A program made the position numbers and the translations under genes. Positions 45,173-54,351 of a stretch of 64,000 nt of DNA are shown here, piece by piece. Position 1 is the first letter of the stretch. Each line of letters starts with the position of its first letter. Location: assembly GCF_014641945.1 (NCBI RefSeq), contig NZ_BMIJ01000001.1, positions 482,585 to 546,584 on the forward strand. Reading direction: 5' to 3'. The notes under the pieces were generated by a model. It saw only the letters and a list, made by a program, of their open reading frames with translations. It was not told the origin of the DNA and did no database searches. Source of the stretch: Marinobacterium zhoushanense. Its GTDB lineage: Bacteria > Pseudomonadota > Gammaproteobacteria > Pseudomonadales > Balneatricaceae.

Positions 45173-45951
45173 ACCTGACACGGTCGCTACGGCAATTAAA
45201 GCACACTCGTCCTTTGCGCCCATGCCTGCTGTTTCATGATAGGGTCATCGGCGGCATCGATGTGCCACGCGAAGACTTCGAGCGCGTAATAGCTTTAGTC
45301 CGCGTGTGGATCAAGGCATTTGAGGCCAACGGATTTGATGTAGCGGTGAATCACTGGGGTGCCCTATATGCAACGCCTGCCAGCGGCCTAGCAACTTTCG
45401 AATTATTTGTCCGTACTGCCTCACCTACACTGGCATTGACCGATCTACAAGGCGAAGCGAAATCCAAGAGGTATATGCGGTTACTGGCTGATAGCCCGGA
45501 GCCAAGCCTGAATGCAGGCTTTCGTGTTTACCGCCCGAACACCCAAACAGTGTGGCTGCCCCTAGGTGAGCCCAATGACGACACTGAGTTGGTTCAGAAG
45601 TTGATACACACTATGTTCAAGCGCCTCGAACACTTAGTCCCGCGGGTGCGCTTTGCCCTACCGGACTGGCGCCGTGTCGACTTGGAAGATGTACTCTGCG
45701 TGTTGCGATATTGTGCACTTGCAACCTACGGCTGCTTCCTTAAACAGGCAGGCTATCCATTTCAGGCTATGCGCTTAGTGAACGGCTGCACACTGACCGG
45801 TGAGAGCGCCACCTTGCACTACTGGCCATCGGACAGCATGTCTTACCGCCTGCGAAAAGTAGAGCTGGCATTAATGAGACGACTGGTTCCATCTCTGGAT
45901 GACGGTCCACTTAATTTTGGTCGCTGTCCCCCAGTCGCCGATCAACCATAG
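45169..45951 (+). CDS. Unknown 260-residue protein
   Basis: The second gene of the coupled pair. It reads RPCLLFHDRVIGGIDVPRED near the start, with NHWGALYATPASGLATFELF in the middle and GESATLHYWPSDSMSYRLRK toward the end, a compact alpha/beta protein. No family or catalytic motif recognised. The intimate overlap with the preceding gene suggests that the two products interact. Confidence 0.63.
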   Translation: MNLTRSLRQLKHTRPLRPCLLFHDRVIGGIDVPREDFERVIALVRVWIKAFEANGFDVAVNHWGALYATPASGLATFELFVRTASPTLALTDLQGEAKSKRYMRLLADSPEPSLNAGFRVYRPNTQTVWLPLGEPNDDTELVQKLIHTMFKRLEHLVPRVRFALPDWRRVDLEDVLCVLRYCALATYGCFLKQAGYPFQAMRLVNGCTLTGESATLHYWPSDSMSYRLRKVELALMRRLVPSLDDGPLNFGRCPPVADQP

Positions 45952-46006
45952 GAGCTTGTCTTTACTGACCTTATTAGCGTGTTGTATTCATGTTTAGCGA
46001 ACGGTC

Positions 46007-47095
46007 TTAACGAGCAGCGATCTGACCGCGCCCATATACATTAGCACCTTTGGGTACCTCCAACTGGATCAAGTAATCCAGCTTATTGAGATAGTGGATA
46101 AAGCCGATAAGTCGCTCATAGCTCTCCCCTCCCTCGCAACTCACAATACCGTCTGGTAACAAAAAATCGCACTCTTGGCCTGCTGGCAAAACTTGCTCAA
46201 ACCATGCACCGACGCCTTCCGTCGTCTCCTTGACCCACTTATCTGACAGCAATCGCTTGTCCTGCAGATGTTGCTCTACACGGTCTCCTCGATAAAAAAG
46301 AATTAAGTGATAATGATACCCACGTTCCACCCCATCGCTCAGCTTCCAGAGGAAACCTGCAAGGTCATCTTTCCATAGAGGGTTATGCCGCCGCTCCTTC
46401 ATGAAGTATTCAAAGTCCCGTCGAATTGCGTTGTAGCTTCGACGAGGTTGATATATGTCGTAACCGAGGTTCAAGTACACAACGTACAAGTCGCCATACG
46501 ATTCCAACAAGCTATCCAGATACCTCTGCTGCTGTAGCCTGTTTCTATTAATCCGTGTCTGTAATCGCTTCGTAGCTGTCGCTATCTCCTGCGAGCGAAT
46601 AGTTAACTGGAACTCGTCGAATCCCTTCTTAAGCAAGAATCCGAACTCTTCGACAAACACATTCGAAAAATATCCTCCACCACCTACAGTTAAGTCACCC
46701 GAATACTTCCTCATCAGAGGTTCGAAGGATTCATAAAAAGCCAGAAACCTCGGCATTATCTTACGCTCAGGTTCACTATCGCCCTTCTTATCACCTCCGT
46801 TCAAGATCGCATTTAAGCCTCGCCAATCAGCTCCTAACCGAAGCAACTCATGGCTTGCATCAATGGACATTAGCGGGTCTTCCCCCCTGACTTGGAACCC
46901 AGGTGGCGCGTTTTGGTGACTCAACTTCAGCACTAATGACTCAGCACTTAGAACATTTCTTAGAAAACCCTCCTCGCTTGTCTTGATCTTTTCACTAACT
47001 TTCAAAGCATTCATACGCAGCACGCCGCTCAGGGTCGGCTGGATAAATCGCTCGATCTCCTCCCGCTCAAAAATTGGTTTTAGGGGTCTTGCCAC
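46007..47095 (-). CDS. Inovirus Gp2/YagK-type replication protein (HUH motif)
   Basis: A 362-residue protein. The segment SDGVERGYHYHLILFYRG contains H-Y-H, the HUH motif of rolling-circle Rep/relaxase enzymes, and the downstream block YERLIGFIHYLNKLDYL is typical of the inovirus-type Gp2 (YagK/YfjJ C-terminal) family of cryptic prophages and islands. It probably nicks or replicates the excised element. GTG is the start codon with GGAGG five bases before it. It is divergent from the P-loop gene. Confidence 0.72.
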   Translation of the reverse strand: MARPLKPIFEREEIERFIQPTLSGVLRMNALKVSEKIKTSEEGFLRNVLSAESLVLKLSHQNAPPGFQVRGEDPLMSIDASHELLRLGADWRGLNAILNGGDKKGDSEPERKIMPRFLAFYESFEPLMRKYSGDLTVGGGGYFSNVFVEEFGFLLKKGFDEFQLTIRSQEIATATKRLQTRINRNRLQQQRYLDSLLESYGDLYVVYLNLGYDIYQPRRSYNAIRRDFEYFMKERRHNPLWKDDLAGFLWKLSDGVERGYHYHLILFYRGDRVEQHLQDKRLLSDKWVKETTEGVGAWFEQVLPAGQECDFLLPDGIVSCEGGESYERLIGFIHYLNKLDYLIQLEVPKGANVYGRGQIAAR

Positions 47096-47191
47096 TGCTC
47101 CTCCAAACGCTTAGGCTAACTTTCTAGAATGTGACTCTAAACACATCATAGAAAAGAATTAACGCCTATGCAAGGCGAGAGAGGATTGAAG

Positions 47192-48760
47192 ATGAACAAC
47201 AGACCAAGCAACACATACAGACAGGAAAACCAACCTTTAACTAAATCTGATCACCGTTCCCAACACGTGACACCTGGCAGGAAAGACTTATACCTAACTG
47301 CAACGAGAAGAGTGATCGATGCGCATTTCTTACATTGCCGCACCGCGGAGGGCGGACATTACCTTGTTCACAAAGAAAGCTTATTCGCCTTTCCGCTTCA
47401 TATCGAAGATGTTGTGGGCATTATTAAGAAAATGGCAGCTGATATGTCAGGTATAGACCTACCCAGAGGCACAATTTCATCTGTAATTGATATTTTAAGG
47501 GTAGAGCAACCGGCAAATTGCACGATCGGATACGGTCGGTCGATTCGAGTTCCCGGTGGAACGCTATACCTTCAATGTGTTGAAGGCGTTATTCAATTCC
47601 CGCCAAAGCAGAGATTCTATGCATGGGTAAATAACTTCCCGGACATTGCCTTTTTACAGACGCGTCGCGCAGAACCTCTAGATATCACCCCGATACATAA
47701 CGTTGAAAAAGCAGACGTAATGCGTCTCTTCGAATTTAGCAACCTTCCCAAAGAGCAAGCTCTGCTGATCATCACCTGGCTCATTAGTGTTTGGATGCCT
47801 GGTATACAAAAGACACTATTGGAACTGGTCGGTGGCCGACGCAGTGGCAAGTCATGGGCTCAGGATCTTATCAAACAACTTGTTGATCCGAGTTCCGAAA
47901 ACCTTACATATGACATTCCTACAACCGTCTCTGACACTCAACATTTGGCTCGACTGAATCAAGTTATCAGCCTTGATCAAGTCGAGTCACTAAACGATAA
48001 AGTGCAGAAATATCTGCCCCGCCTTCTACAGGGCACGACGATCAAGTGTCTAAAACAACGCGCCCGCGACGACGTCCATTTACGCGTCTCTTGCCCAGTT
48101 ATTTTGAATGGTCTAACCAGTGTAGTAACGCTAACTGAACTTGCTGAGTCAACCTTGACTGTTGAACTCCCTGAGATTCTGCAGCCAACACTTATCCAAA
48201 TGCCTCCGATGGAATTAAACGTAATTAGAACCGCGTTACTCTCAATCCTCGGCGATGTTCATGCTGAGCTTGATACTCTATCAGTTTCGATTGAGAACAG
48301 GATTCCATCCGCCATACATCACTTCTGCCGAATAGGCTGCCTTGTCGCTCGTAGCCTAGGGTATGAAGTAGAAGTATTCTTGGATCAACTGAACGCTAAC
48401 CGGCAGTATCGCCACGATATGGAATTGGCTCGTGACCCCACTGCACTTAGCATTCATAAATATGTGATGGATAGTGAGGGCGATTCAATAGAGATTCCGG
48501 TGGGTCAATTGCTCTCCGAGTTAAAGGTTTACAAGCCTGATTGGGTGAGTGAAAACGACCTACCTCAAAACCCACAGAGCATGGGTGCCGCTCTCCTGTC
48601 CTTGAAGCCTTTAATGCAAACCCATGGAATACAGATAGATAAAAACCCTAAGATTGGGGGTATCCACAAGGTCAAATTGACCAAAATTCCTCAGCAACTC
48701 AAAGCTTTCAAAGAGCCCGAATCTTTCAGCAGGTTCACTTCCGATATCTCAGCAGTCTAG
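47192..48760 (+). CDS. P-loop ATPase, probable element replication helicase
   Basis: About 522 residues. Walker A is VGGRRSGKSWAQD (~residue 213), with an Asp-rich SLDQVESLND likely as Walker B and SCPVILNGLTS as a sensor-type segment. The order resembles D5-like/SF3-like phage replication ATPases. The first ATG at 47168 has no ribosome-binding site; the ATG at 47192 has AGAGG. The gene is divergent from the HUH-motif gene, which fits a replication initiation pair. Confidence 0.62.
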   Translation: MNNRPSNTYRQENQPLTKSDHRSQHVTPGRKDLYLTATRRVIDAHFLHCRTAEGGHYLVHKESLFAFPLHIEDVVGIIKKMAADMSGIDLPRGTISSVIDILRVEQPANCTIGYGRSIRVPGGTLYLQCVEGVIQFPPKQRFYAWVNNFPDIAFLQTRRAEPLDITPIHNVEKADVMRLFEFSNLPKEQALLIITWLISVWMPGIQKTLLELVGGRRSGKSWAQDLIKQLVDPSSENLTYDIPTTVSDTQHLARLNQVISLDQVESLNDKVQKYLPRLLQGTTIKCLKQRARDDVHLRVSCPVILNGLTSVVTLTELAESTLTVELPEILQPTLIQMPPMELNVIRTALLSILGDVHAELDTLSVSIENRIPSAIHHFCRIGCLVARSLGYEVEVFLDQLNANRQYRHDMELARDPTALSIHKYVMDSEGDSIEIPVGQLLSELKVYKPDWVSENDLPQNPQSMGAALLSLKPLMQTHGIQIDKNPKIGGIHKVKLTKIPQQLKAFKEPESFSRFTSDISAV

Positions 48761-48804
48761 TAAATATCAGGACACCAGGACATTGTTACTGTTATATCCG
48801 CAAA

Positions 48805-48828
48805 AAATGGGGCCTCAAGACCCCATTT
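48805..48828. terminator. Bidirectional rho-independent terminator
   Basis: AAATGGGG (48805-48812) pairs with CCCCATTT (48821-48828). On the minus strand the stem is followed by a run of T, and on the plus strand by TCTTTG. It lies between the convergent P-loop and RecD-like genes. Confidence 0.8.
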
Positions 48829-48909
48829 CTTTGACGTTGCATTGTTGATATGTCCTGATGTCCTGATGCCCTGACTGTACAACCATTCACAGCAGTGTCA
48901 CCGCTCTCC

Positions 48910-50361
48910 TCACCAAGAGGGGACAAATAGCAGTGAACTAGATGCCCTGGTAACTGCAGTGTACAGCCAACGTAATCTTTCCTCGGCACTTCCTCTAATA
49001 TCCGTTGAATCGACAATCACCTGCCCCCACTCTCCGCCCTGCGCTTTGTGACAGGTCAGCGCATATCCGAACCGCACTTGCAGAGCGTTGCCGTACGGTT
49101 CAGTCTTGAGCAACTCCCGAAACTCTGCGCTCTCAGGATCAACGTATGGATTCCTTCTTCTCACTAGCTCACGCAAAGCCTGCTGCACAGTTGCGAGGTA
49201 ATCGCGATCATGACTGAACAGGAGATTTTCCAGCACTAGGCAATGCTTGACCTCACCGTCCCCAGAACCTGTCTGAAGTCGAAGTTCCTTAAACCGCAAT
49301 TCAATGCGTTGTCCATCCGGATAACGCACCTCTTCAGTTAAAGTCGAGGTCATCACGCTGTTAACCGTCACAAGATCGCCATTGCATAGCCCAGTACTCG
49401 GACTATTCCGAGTCACCAGCAGGCAGTCTTTTGGCATTACAGGCGCATAAGGGTCTCCCCTCAGCATCTCTCTAACCCCGAAATTGTATTGGAGCGCGAT
49501 AGCATTACTATACACAACCGCGACCGATGACCGCTGCTGCCACACATTGTTTGCTATCAACTGAACGGCCTCCCGGAAGTCTATTGGGCTGATGTCCCGT
49601 CCGTTAAATGGTATCTGCACACCTGACCCCGTTGGATGGAATATCTCCTCTCGAATCGACCTGGCCAATGCTAAGACTCCACTCCCATCCCCCTGACGCA
49701 TCACAGTGGTTAACTCATAGCGGCGTGATTGAAGCCCGAAGACTGTGTCGAGGTAAACAGGCGATAATGCAGGAGACGGCATACTGCACACTGGAGGTAA
49801 CTGGGCTAAGTCGCCCACGAAGAGAAACTTGATCGGCCTACTCACGACACCTGCTTGGTATAGACGCTGAGTGTACTCGATCAAATCCGATAGCAGCTTT
49901 CCACTACCAAAATGCACCTCCTGCTGTGGGGAGCATTCATCGCTCACCATGGACGCTTCATCTACGATCAACAAGTCAAAAGACTGCCCGTTCGGCCGTA
50001 GCCGGAAGTCCATTTGAAAGGAGTCTAAACTGTCAGTAGATGGTGCACTATGTACGGTCAAATTGGCCATATAGTAGATGGCACTGTGTATCGTCGATAC
50101 CGTTACCAACTCCCGCCCAAAAGATAACCTTGCGTTGAGCTTGCCTTGCAGAATCTGTGCTGCGCGCCCTGTCGGCGCTACCAGCATACTCTCCATCCCT
50201 AAGCTTTTTACCAACTCGATGATCATGGCAACCAGTGTGGTTTTGCCCGTACCGGCACTTCCACAAAGTACAAACGCATCCAAAGAGGGGGTATTGAGGA
50301 AGTGCTCTATACGCTTCATGGCTTCGAGTTGATCGGGATTGAGCTGTATCTGTCTGTGCAT
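48910..50361 (-). CDS. RecD-like DNA helicase
   Basis: A 483-residue superfamily 1 helicase. Walker A is CGSAGTGKTTLVAM (~33-46), motif II LLIVDEASMVSDE, motif III LFVGDLAQLPPV, and the C-terminal motifs are LTCHKAQGGEWGQVIV and LYTAVTRASSSL. This is the RecD2/Dda/TraA family of 5'-3' helicases, common in plasmids and islands. Upstream lies a perfect inverted repeat. The gene is isolated, ending at a terminator. Confidence 0.9.
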   Translation of the reverse strand: MHRQIQLNPDQLEAMKRIEHFLNTPSLDAFVLCGSAGTGKTTLVAMIIELVKSLGMESMLVAPTGRAAQILQGKLNARLSFGRELVTVSTIHSAIYYMANLTVHSAPSTDSLDSFQMDFRLRPNGQSFDLLIVDEASMVSDECSPQQEVHFGSGKLLSDLIEYTQRLYQAGVVSRPIKFLFVGDLAQLPPVCSMPSPALSPVYLDTVFGLQSRRYELTTVMRQGDGSGVLALARSIREEIFHPTGSGVQIPFNGRDISPIDFREAVQLIANNVWQQRSSVAVVYSNAIALQYNFGVREMLRGDPYAPVMPKDCLLVTRNSPSTGLCNGDLVTVNSVMTSTLTEEVRYPDGQRIELRFKELRLQTGSGDGEVKHCLVLENLLFSHDRDYLATVQQALRELVRRRNPYVDPESAEFRELLKTEPYGNALQVRFGYALTCHKAQGGEWGQVIVDSTDIRGSAEERLRWLYTAVTRASSSLLFVPSW

Positions 50362-50379
50362 GTGTTGACGTCCAAAAAT

Positions 50380-50430
50380 TAGCCACAGCTATCCCTAGGC
50401 TTGGATTGCCCATCTAAGATGCTGTGGCTA
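50380..50430. promoter_or_regulatory. Inverted repeat upstream of the RecD-like gene
   Basis: TAGCCACAGC (50380-50389) and GCTGTGGCTA (50421-50430) are perfect 10-bp inverse copies separated by 31 bp, starting 19 bp upstream of the helicase start codon. They may be an operator or looping site. Confidence 0.5.
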
Positions 50431-50517
50431 GGATGATGTGGAACAAGTGCAAGCGTTTATTGGCACGCCGCACTCGATTGAGTTGGCTCTATGAAGAAAG
50501 CCGATTAGAGGTCGATT

Positions 50518-50742
50518 TTAGAGCTGGCCTGACTCGATCATTTCGATCAAGTTGAAGACGCCGTAACCCGACATACTGTTGTCACGGGCGTTCCATTTGC
50601 CTTTGCCCGGCCAGAAATCGATCAGGCAGTGATGTCCTGAGACGATAAGATGTATGCCATCGTTATTCGTCCGGTACTCTATGTTTCGGCTCTCTAGCAG
50701 TTTCCGACTGGACTCGCGGTTCATTCCACGCTTGTTCGACAT
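50518..50742 (-). CDS. Small unknown protein
   Basis: A 74-residue protein starting MSNKRGMNRESSRKLLESR behind AAAGGAAAG. It then reads NIEYRTNNDGIHLIVSGHHC and LIDFWPGKGKWNARDN. It looks like a compact DNA- or nucleic-acid-associated phage protein, but no family is certain. The longer upstream frame lacks a ribosome-binding site. Confidence 0.6.
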   Translation of the reverse strand: MSNKRGMNRESSRKLLESRNIEYRTNNDGIHLIVSGHHCLIDFWPGKGKWNARDNSMSGYGVFNLIEMIESGQL

Positions 50743-50865
50743 GGTGCTTTCCTTTGAAAGGTTGATGTTCCAGTCCCTGGTTTGCGGTGACTTACCTGTG
50801 CGTATCATCTGTGATGATCAGTCAGAAATTACACACTGAAAGCTCTGCCCCACCCTTCACGCCCC

Positions 50866-51300
50866 CTACGCCTTGTCTGCCCGATAAGCCCTTAGCGCCA
50901 GCTTTAGGTAGTCGGGTCGCTGTGAAGCCCAATACAACAGTGTTCGCGCTGCTCCGCTTGGCTGACGACGCCCCTGCTCCCATTCACCGACCGTCCGAGG
51001 ACTGATCCCCAGGCAACGCGCAAACGTCGCCTGTGACAGCTTCAGTGACTTCCGGGTCTCAATCGCAGCCAGCACCACTGGGTCATCGACTTTCTTAGCA
51101 GGAGGCCCAGATGCGTTCCAAAGACACGCATTACCCCCTGTTTTCGTCACCTCTGACGTAGTTTCGGACGACAAGGAGGAAGGTTGCCAAGCATTCTGAT
51201 TGGGCTGAGGCCTCCGGAAGCCTTGCGCCAGTACTTCCGGATGCTCCTGCTCGTAGTTCCGCATCCAACGATCGGCAATAGATAGGTGTTCATCTGACAT
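50866..51300 (-). CDS. XRE-type helix-turn-helix regulator
   Basis: A 144-residue protein. The C-terminal half is a HigA/NadS-type HTH (LKLSQATFARCLGISPRTVG with EWEQGRRQPSGAA). The N-terminal 70 residues are low in structure. It probably regulates the replication or excision genes around it. Confidence 0.82.
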   Translation of the reverse strand: MSDEHLSIADRWMRNYEQEHPEVLAQGFRRPQPNQNAWQPSSLSSETTSEVTKTGGNACLWNASGPPAKKVDDPVVLAAIETRKSLKLSQATFARCLGISPRTVGEWEQGRRQPSGAARTLLYWASQRPDYLKLALRAYRADKA

Positions 51301-51382
51301 GGTGTACTCTCCTGCTTCATGGCATCTGCGGCATTAGTGCCGCCGTCATACCATTTGCAGGAGATTGCCCTAATGCCCCCAG

Positions 51383-52039
51383 CTAGTTTCGAGACCCTCC
51401 AAAGCACTGTAAGCGTTGACCGAAGGGCTTCGTCTCGGCTTTGCACATGTAACTGGCGTGAGCGAATAGGCCCGGAAGCGCCGCGTACTGATTGCTAGGC
51501 TTCAGTTGATATTCTGCATTCAGTGGAACATGTATGAGTCCACGTTTTAGCTCTGGAGGAATTCCCAGCGCTGCGTACCACGCATTCCGAATCATCGCCA
51601 TCAGACTGCCTGAATCGGCGTGAAACTCCCCAAGCTCAAAGAACACATCCTGATTAAAGAGCAGCAGTACGTGGAAGTGCGGTACATGCGAGTTCTTCTG
51701 TTCCCTCGCCCATACCCATCTCACACTTGAGGAGTACACACGTTTTCCGGTCTCTGCCCTCCGTTTCATATAGTCCGCTATTAGCGCATCCAGTTCGTCC
51801 TTGAAGTCCTGCATTACCATGTTGCAGGTTGCTATCTCCTGCGTAGGTAGATCGCAATGCAACTCGACGAGCACAGCAAAGGTACGGGGGTATTCTCGAA
51901 CAGAAGCGTCGATTACTCTCCAGAGCTTGCTCAGGTACTCGGATACAAGGTCGTGGTTAGTATTGACGTTTAAGCCTTGGTACTGAGGTTCAGCCCAAAG
52001 TGTCAGGTTGTGGTTGTTTGGGACACGTTTCTTCAGCAT
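51383..52039 (-). CDS. Second inovirus Gp2/YagK-type protein (HUH motif)
   Basis: A 218-residue protein. NSHVPHFHVLLLFNQD contains H-F-H (HUH), followed by the family blocks MIRNAWYAALG and LFAHASYMCKAETKPF. It is shorter than the copy at 46.0-47.1 kb and only distantly similar. The ATG at 52039 (MLKKRVPNNHN) has GGAG seven bases upstream. It probably takes part in element replication or transfer. Confidence 0.72.
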   Translation of the reverse strand: MLKKRVPNNHNLTLWAEPQYQGLNVNTNHDLVSEYLSKLWRVIDASVREYPRTFAVLVELHCDLPTQEIATCNMVMQDFKDELDALIADYMKRRAETGKRVYSSSVRWVWAREQKNSHVPHFHVLLLFNQDVFFELGEFHADSGSLMAMIRNAWYAALGIPPELKRGLIHVPLNAEYQLKPSNQYAALPGLFAHASYMCKAETKPFGQRLQCFGGSRN

Positions 52040-52344
52040 GGTGAACTCCATTGTGGTTAGAGTTCCCTGCAGCCACACGTAGCGATGCCTGCTTACTCAG
52101 CATTCAGTCATTGTTTCATGCATATAGTATGGAGGCTTGGCACATCAGAGTGCCTAGAGAAGGGGGAGGGCTTTATATTCTTATTACCGCCAGGGTGAGA
52201 CCGATAGGTCTCGGCGATTTAGAAAAAAGCACCGACAACTCTCGATGATTTTGCGGAGTGACTGCTGGGGAAAACTAGAAGGTCTGCGTTGTATAGAGAA
52301 GAGGCGATCGCCTCAGGGTTTCAATTGGTCCGAGCTTCGTGCAG
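52040..52344. promoter_or_regulatory. Intergenic control region with a 14-bp palindrome
   Basis: About 300 bases with no gene, upstream of the Gp2-type gene. The one clear element is GAGGCGATCGCCTC (52301-52314), a perfect palindrome that could be a regulator binding site for the AlpA or XRE proteins nearby. Otherwise nothing is recognised. Confidence 0.45.
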
Positions 52345-52539
52345 TTAAATATTGTTCGGTGTAGTTCTCTCCTCCATTCGGGACTTGATCCACGCCTGCA
52401 CCTCTTCCTCCACCCACGCAACAGAGCGTGCGCCCAGACGAGTGGCTCGAGGAAAGGTGCCGCCTTTGATTTTGCGGTAAAGCGTGGTGCGTGACAGTGC
52501 GGTCAGTCTAAGGACCTCGGGTAAACGGATGAGTCGCAT
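52345..52539 (-). CDS. AlpA-family excision/transcription regulator
   Basis: A 64-residue protein, MRLIRLPEVLRLTALSRTTL followed by YRKIKGGTFPRATRLG and VAWVEEEVQAWIKSR, a textbook AlpA/MerR-like winged-helix. In P4-like elements AlpA controls integrase and excision. The start at 52539 has TTGGAG upstream. Confidence 0.9.
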   Translation of the reverse strand: MRLIRLPEVLRLTALSRTTLYRKIKGGTFPRATRLGARSVAWVEEEVQAWIKSRMEERTTPNNI

Positions 52540-52706
52540 GAGATTGTCTCCAAGATATTGGCTCATGCGATAACGCAGATATGTAATAAAAGATTTCTGA
52601 GGTCCTGCCCGTATCAGGCGGACGCCTATGTCTGCATAATGCTCTTGCAGAAGCATCTCCAAGCCCAACACCATTCCTCGCCGTGGTTACTCTGAATTCC
52701 TCCAGT

Positions 52707-53666
52707 TTAAGACTCTAACACTACCCAACGCCCACCTTGACGCGTACCTTCCCGGGCTATTCGACCACGCATCTTCAACCGGCTCAGCGATCGTTCCACC
52801 GTCTTCGGCGACCGCTTCAACTGCTTCCCCATCTTAACCTGAGAGATGAACGCGTCAGCCTCGATCAACGCCAATACCTGTTCATCGAATTGATCAAAAC
52901 GTGGACTGCTAGCCTCTATCGTCACCGGTTGAGTGTCGGGCCCGGCAATCTCGTTACTCGCCCGCTGCATCCCCTCCCAAAGACACGTCAGTACAAAAAT
53001 GACTGGTTCTTGAGGCTTTGCGGGGTGGTACAACATTTGTACAAAATCAAATCGGTTTGATAGCACTGAACTCTCAAACTCAACTGCTGTGAACCTAGGC
53101 TCATAGTCAGCGAGCAACCTCCTAAACACGAACAGCGCAGCAAAGAGATTTTGATACGCGTAGAAACGGTCACCCCGCTCCTTAGCCCAAATACAGAGCC
53201 AGCACACTAGGTCTAATAACCACAGGCCGGGCTCCCTGTGATCGAGATCTGGCCCTTGGTCGACTTTGGAGGCCATCTTCGAACTACGCTGCCTCCCATA
53301 ATCAACGCCGATGCCCAATGCGTCCGACACAACCGCCCTATACCCATCCAACCACTGTTCTATATCTCGGTGATCTTTCCCTCTTTGATACGCCGCCGCT
53401 ATCTCGCCCGCAAGGCGATTCGCGATCACTGGGTCCGGTATCCGCTGATCTGTGACAGTGAGCACTCCTTGCCTTCTCAACAGCTCCTCTCTTCCAGCCA
53501 TGAGCTCCTGCGCAACCGTCGTCGAGAGGCTCTCAATCACCGCAGTCGATAACAACTCAAATGCATCTACCGGCTTGTCCGCCCACTGCCCAAGCATACG
53601 TTCGATGCGAGATATTCCTTTCAGGACTTCGAGATCAATGATCTTTTCCAGGTCTGCGTTCGCCAT
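52707..53666 (-). CDS. Unknown protein with C-terminal winged helix
   Basis: A 319-residue protein. The C-terminal 60 residues (FDQFDEQVLALIEADAFISQ with MGKQLKRSPKTVERSLSRLK) form a winged helix-turn-helix. The first 240 residues are helical with no recognised motif and include a possible membrane-like LLDLVCWLCIWAKE. It lies before alpA on the same strand. A regulatory role is likely. Confidence 0.62.
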   Translation of the reverse strand: MANADLEKIIDLEVLKGISRIERMLGQWADKPVDAFELLSTAVIESLSTTVAQELMAGREELLRRQGVLTVTDQRIPDPVIANRLAGEIAAAYQRGKDHRDIEQWLDGYRAVVSDALGIGVDYGRQRSSKMASKVDQGPDLDHREPGLWLLDLVCWLCIWAKERGDRFYAYQNLFAALFVFRRLLADYEPRFTAVEFESSVLSNRFDFVQMLYHPAKPQEPVIFVLTCLWEGMQRASNEIAGPDTQPVTIEASSPRFDQFDEQVLALIEADAFISQVKMGKQLKRSPKTVERSLSRLKMRGRIAREGTRQGGRWVVLES

Positions 53667-53877
53667 ATCACACCCATACTCCCCAAAATAGTGAAGCGAT
53701 TTACAAACTAAAAATATAACTCCTTTTAACTATTTTATTACGTCATAACAACGTCTTTATATTCATATCCGATTCTAAATTTTTTCAGATATATATCACC
53801 TACCTGAGTACAGCCAAGCAATGCCTTCCTAGACATGCCCTGGCTAGTATTTCTTTATCAACTCAGGAGAACAGGCG

Positions 53878-54213
53878 ATGAATCATCAATGTCCCGAATG
53901 CGGGTCGAACAAGATCATTGAACGTCATATGGGTCGTAACGTTGCAGCCGCTACAGGCGGAGTGGCCGGCACCATCAGCGGAGTGGCCGGCGCCGCCGCC
54001 TCCGGCGCCCGGATCGGGATGGGGCTCGGCATTAGCGCAGGCCCCGTCGCAGCAACGCTCGCTGGAATGGCGGGAGCGCTGATCGCAGGATTGCTCGGGG
54101 GCGTTTCCTGTTCCATTGCCGGCGCCGAAATTGGCGACCGGCTCGATGAACACGTACTTGATAACCGCGAGTGCGTCACGTGCGGCCATACCTTCCGTAA
54201 TGACGACGACTAA
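53878..54213 (+). CDS. Zinc-ribbon protein with glycine-rich membrane segment
   Basis: A 111-residue protein with paired cysteines at both ends (QCPECGSNK and NRECVTCGHTF), which probably form one zinc ribbon, separated by a glycine/alanine-rich hydrophobic stretch of ~80 residues (glycine-zipper type). Function unknown. It opens the plus-strand recombination cluster. GGAG precedes the ATG. Confidence 0.7.
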   Translation: MNHQCPECGSNKIIERHMGRNVAAATGGVAGTISGVAGAAASGARIGMGLGISAGPVAATLAGMAGALIAGLLGGVSCSIAGAEIGDRLDEHVLDNRECVTCGHTFRNDDD

Positions 54214-54351
54214 CCCCACATCCGTTCTATCGCTCACTTGCCATACCTGCACACGCGTTCATCACTTCACCCACTATTGATCACGACTCTCCTAGAGTAC
54301 CGAGCCCAACACAGGCTCTGCTTGTGCCGCCTGGAGGGTAAGGAGTCTTCT

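Noticed and set aside
51870..52300. CRISPR array or tandem repeats in intergenic regions
   Set aside because: No regularly spaced repeated units were found anywhere in the window.
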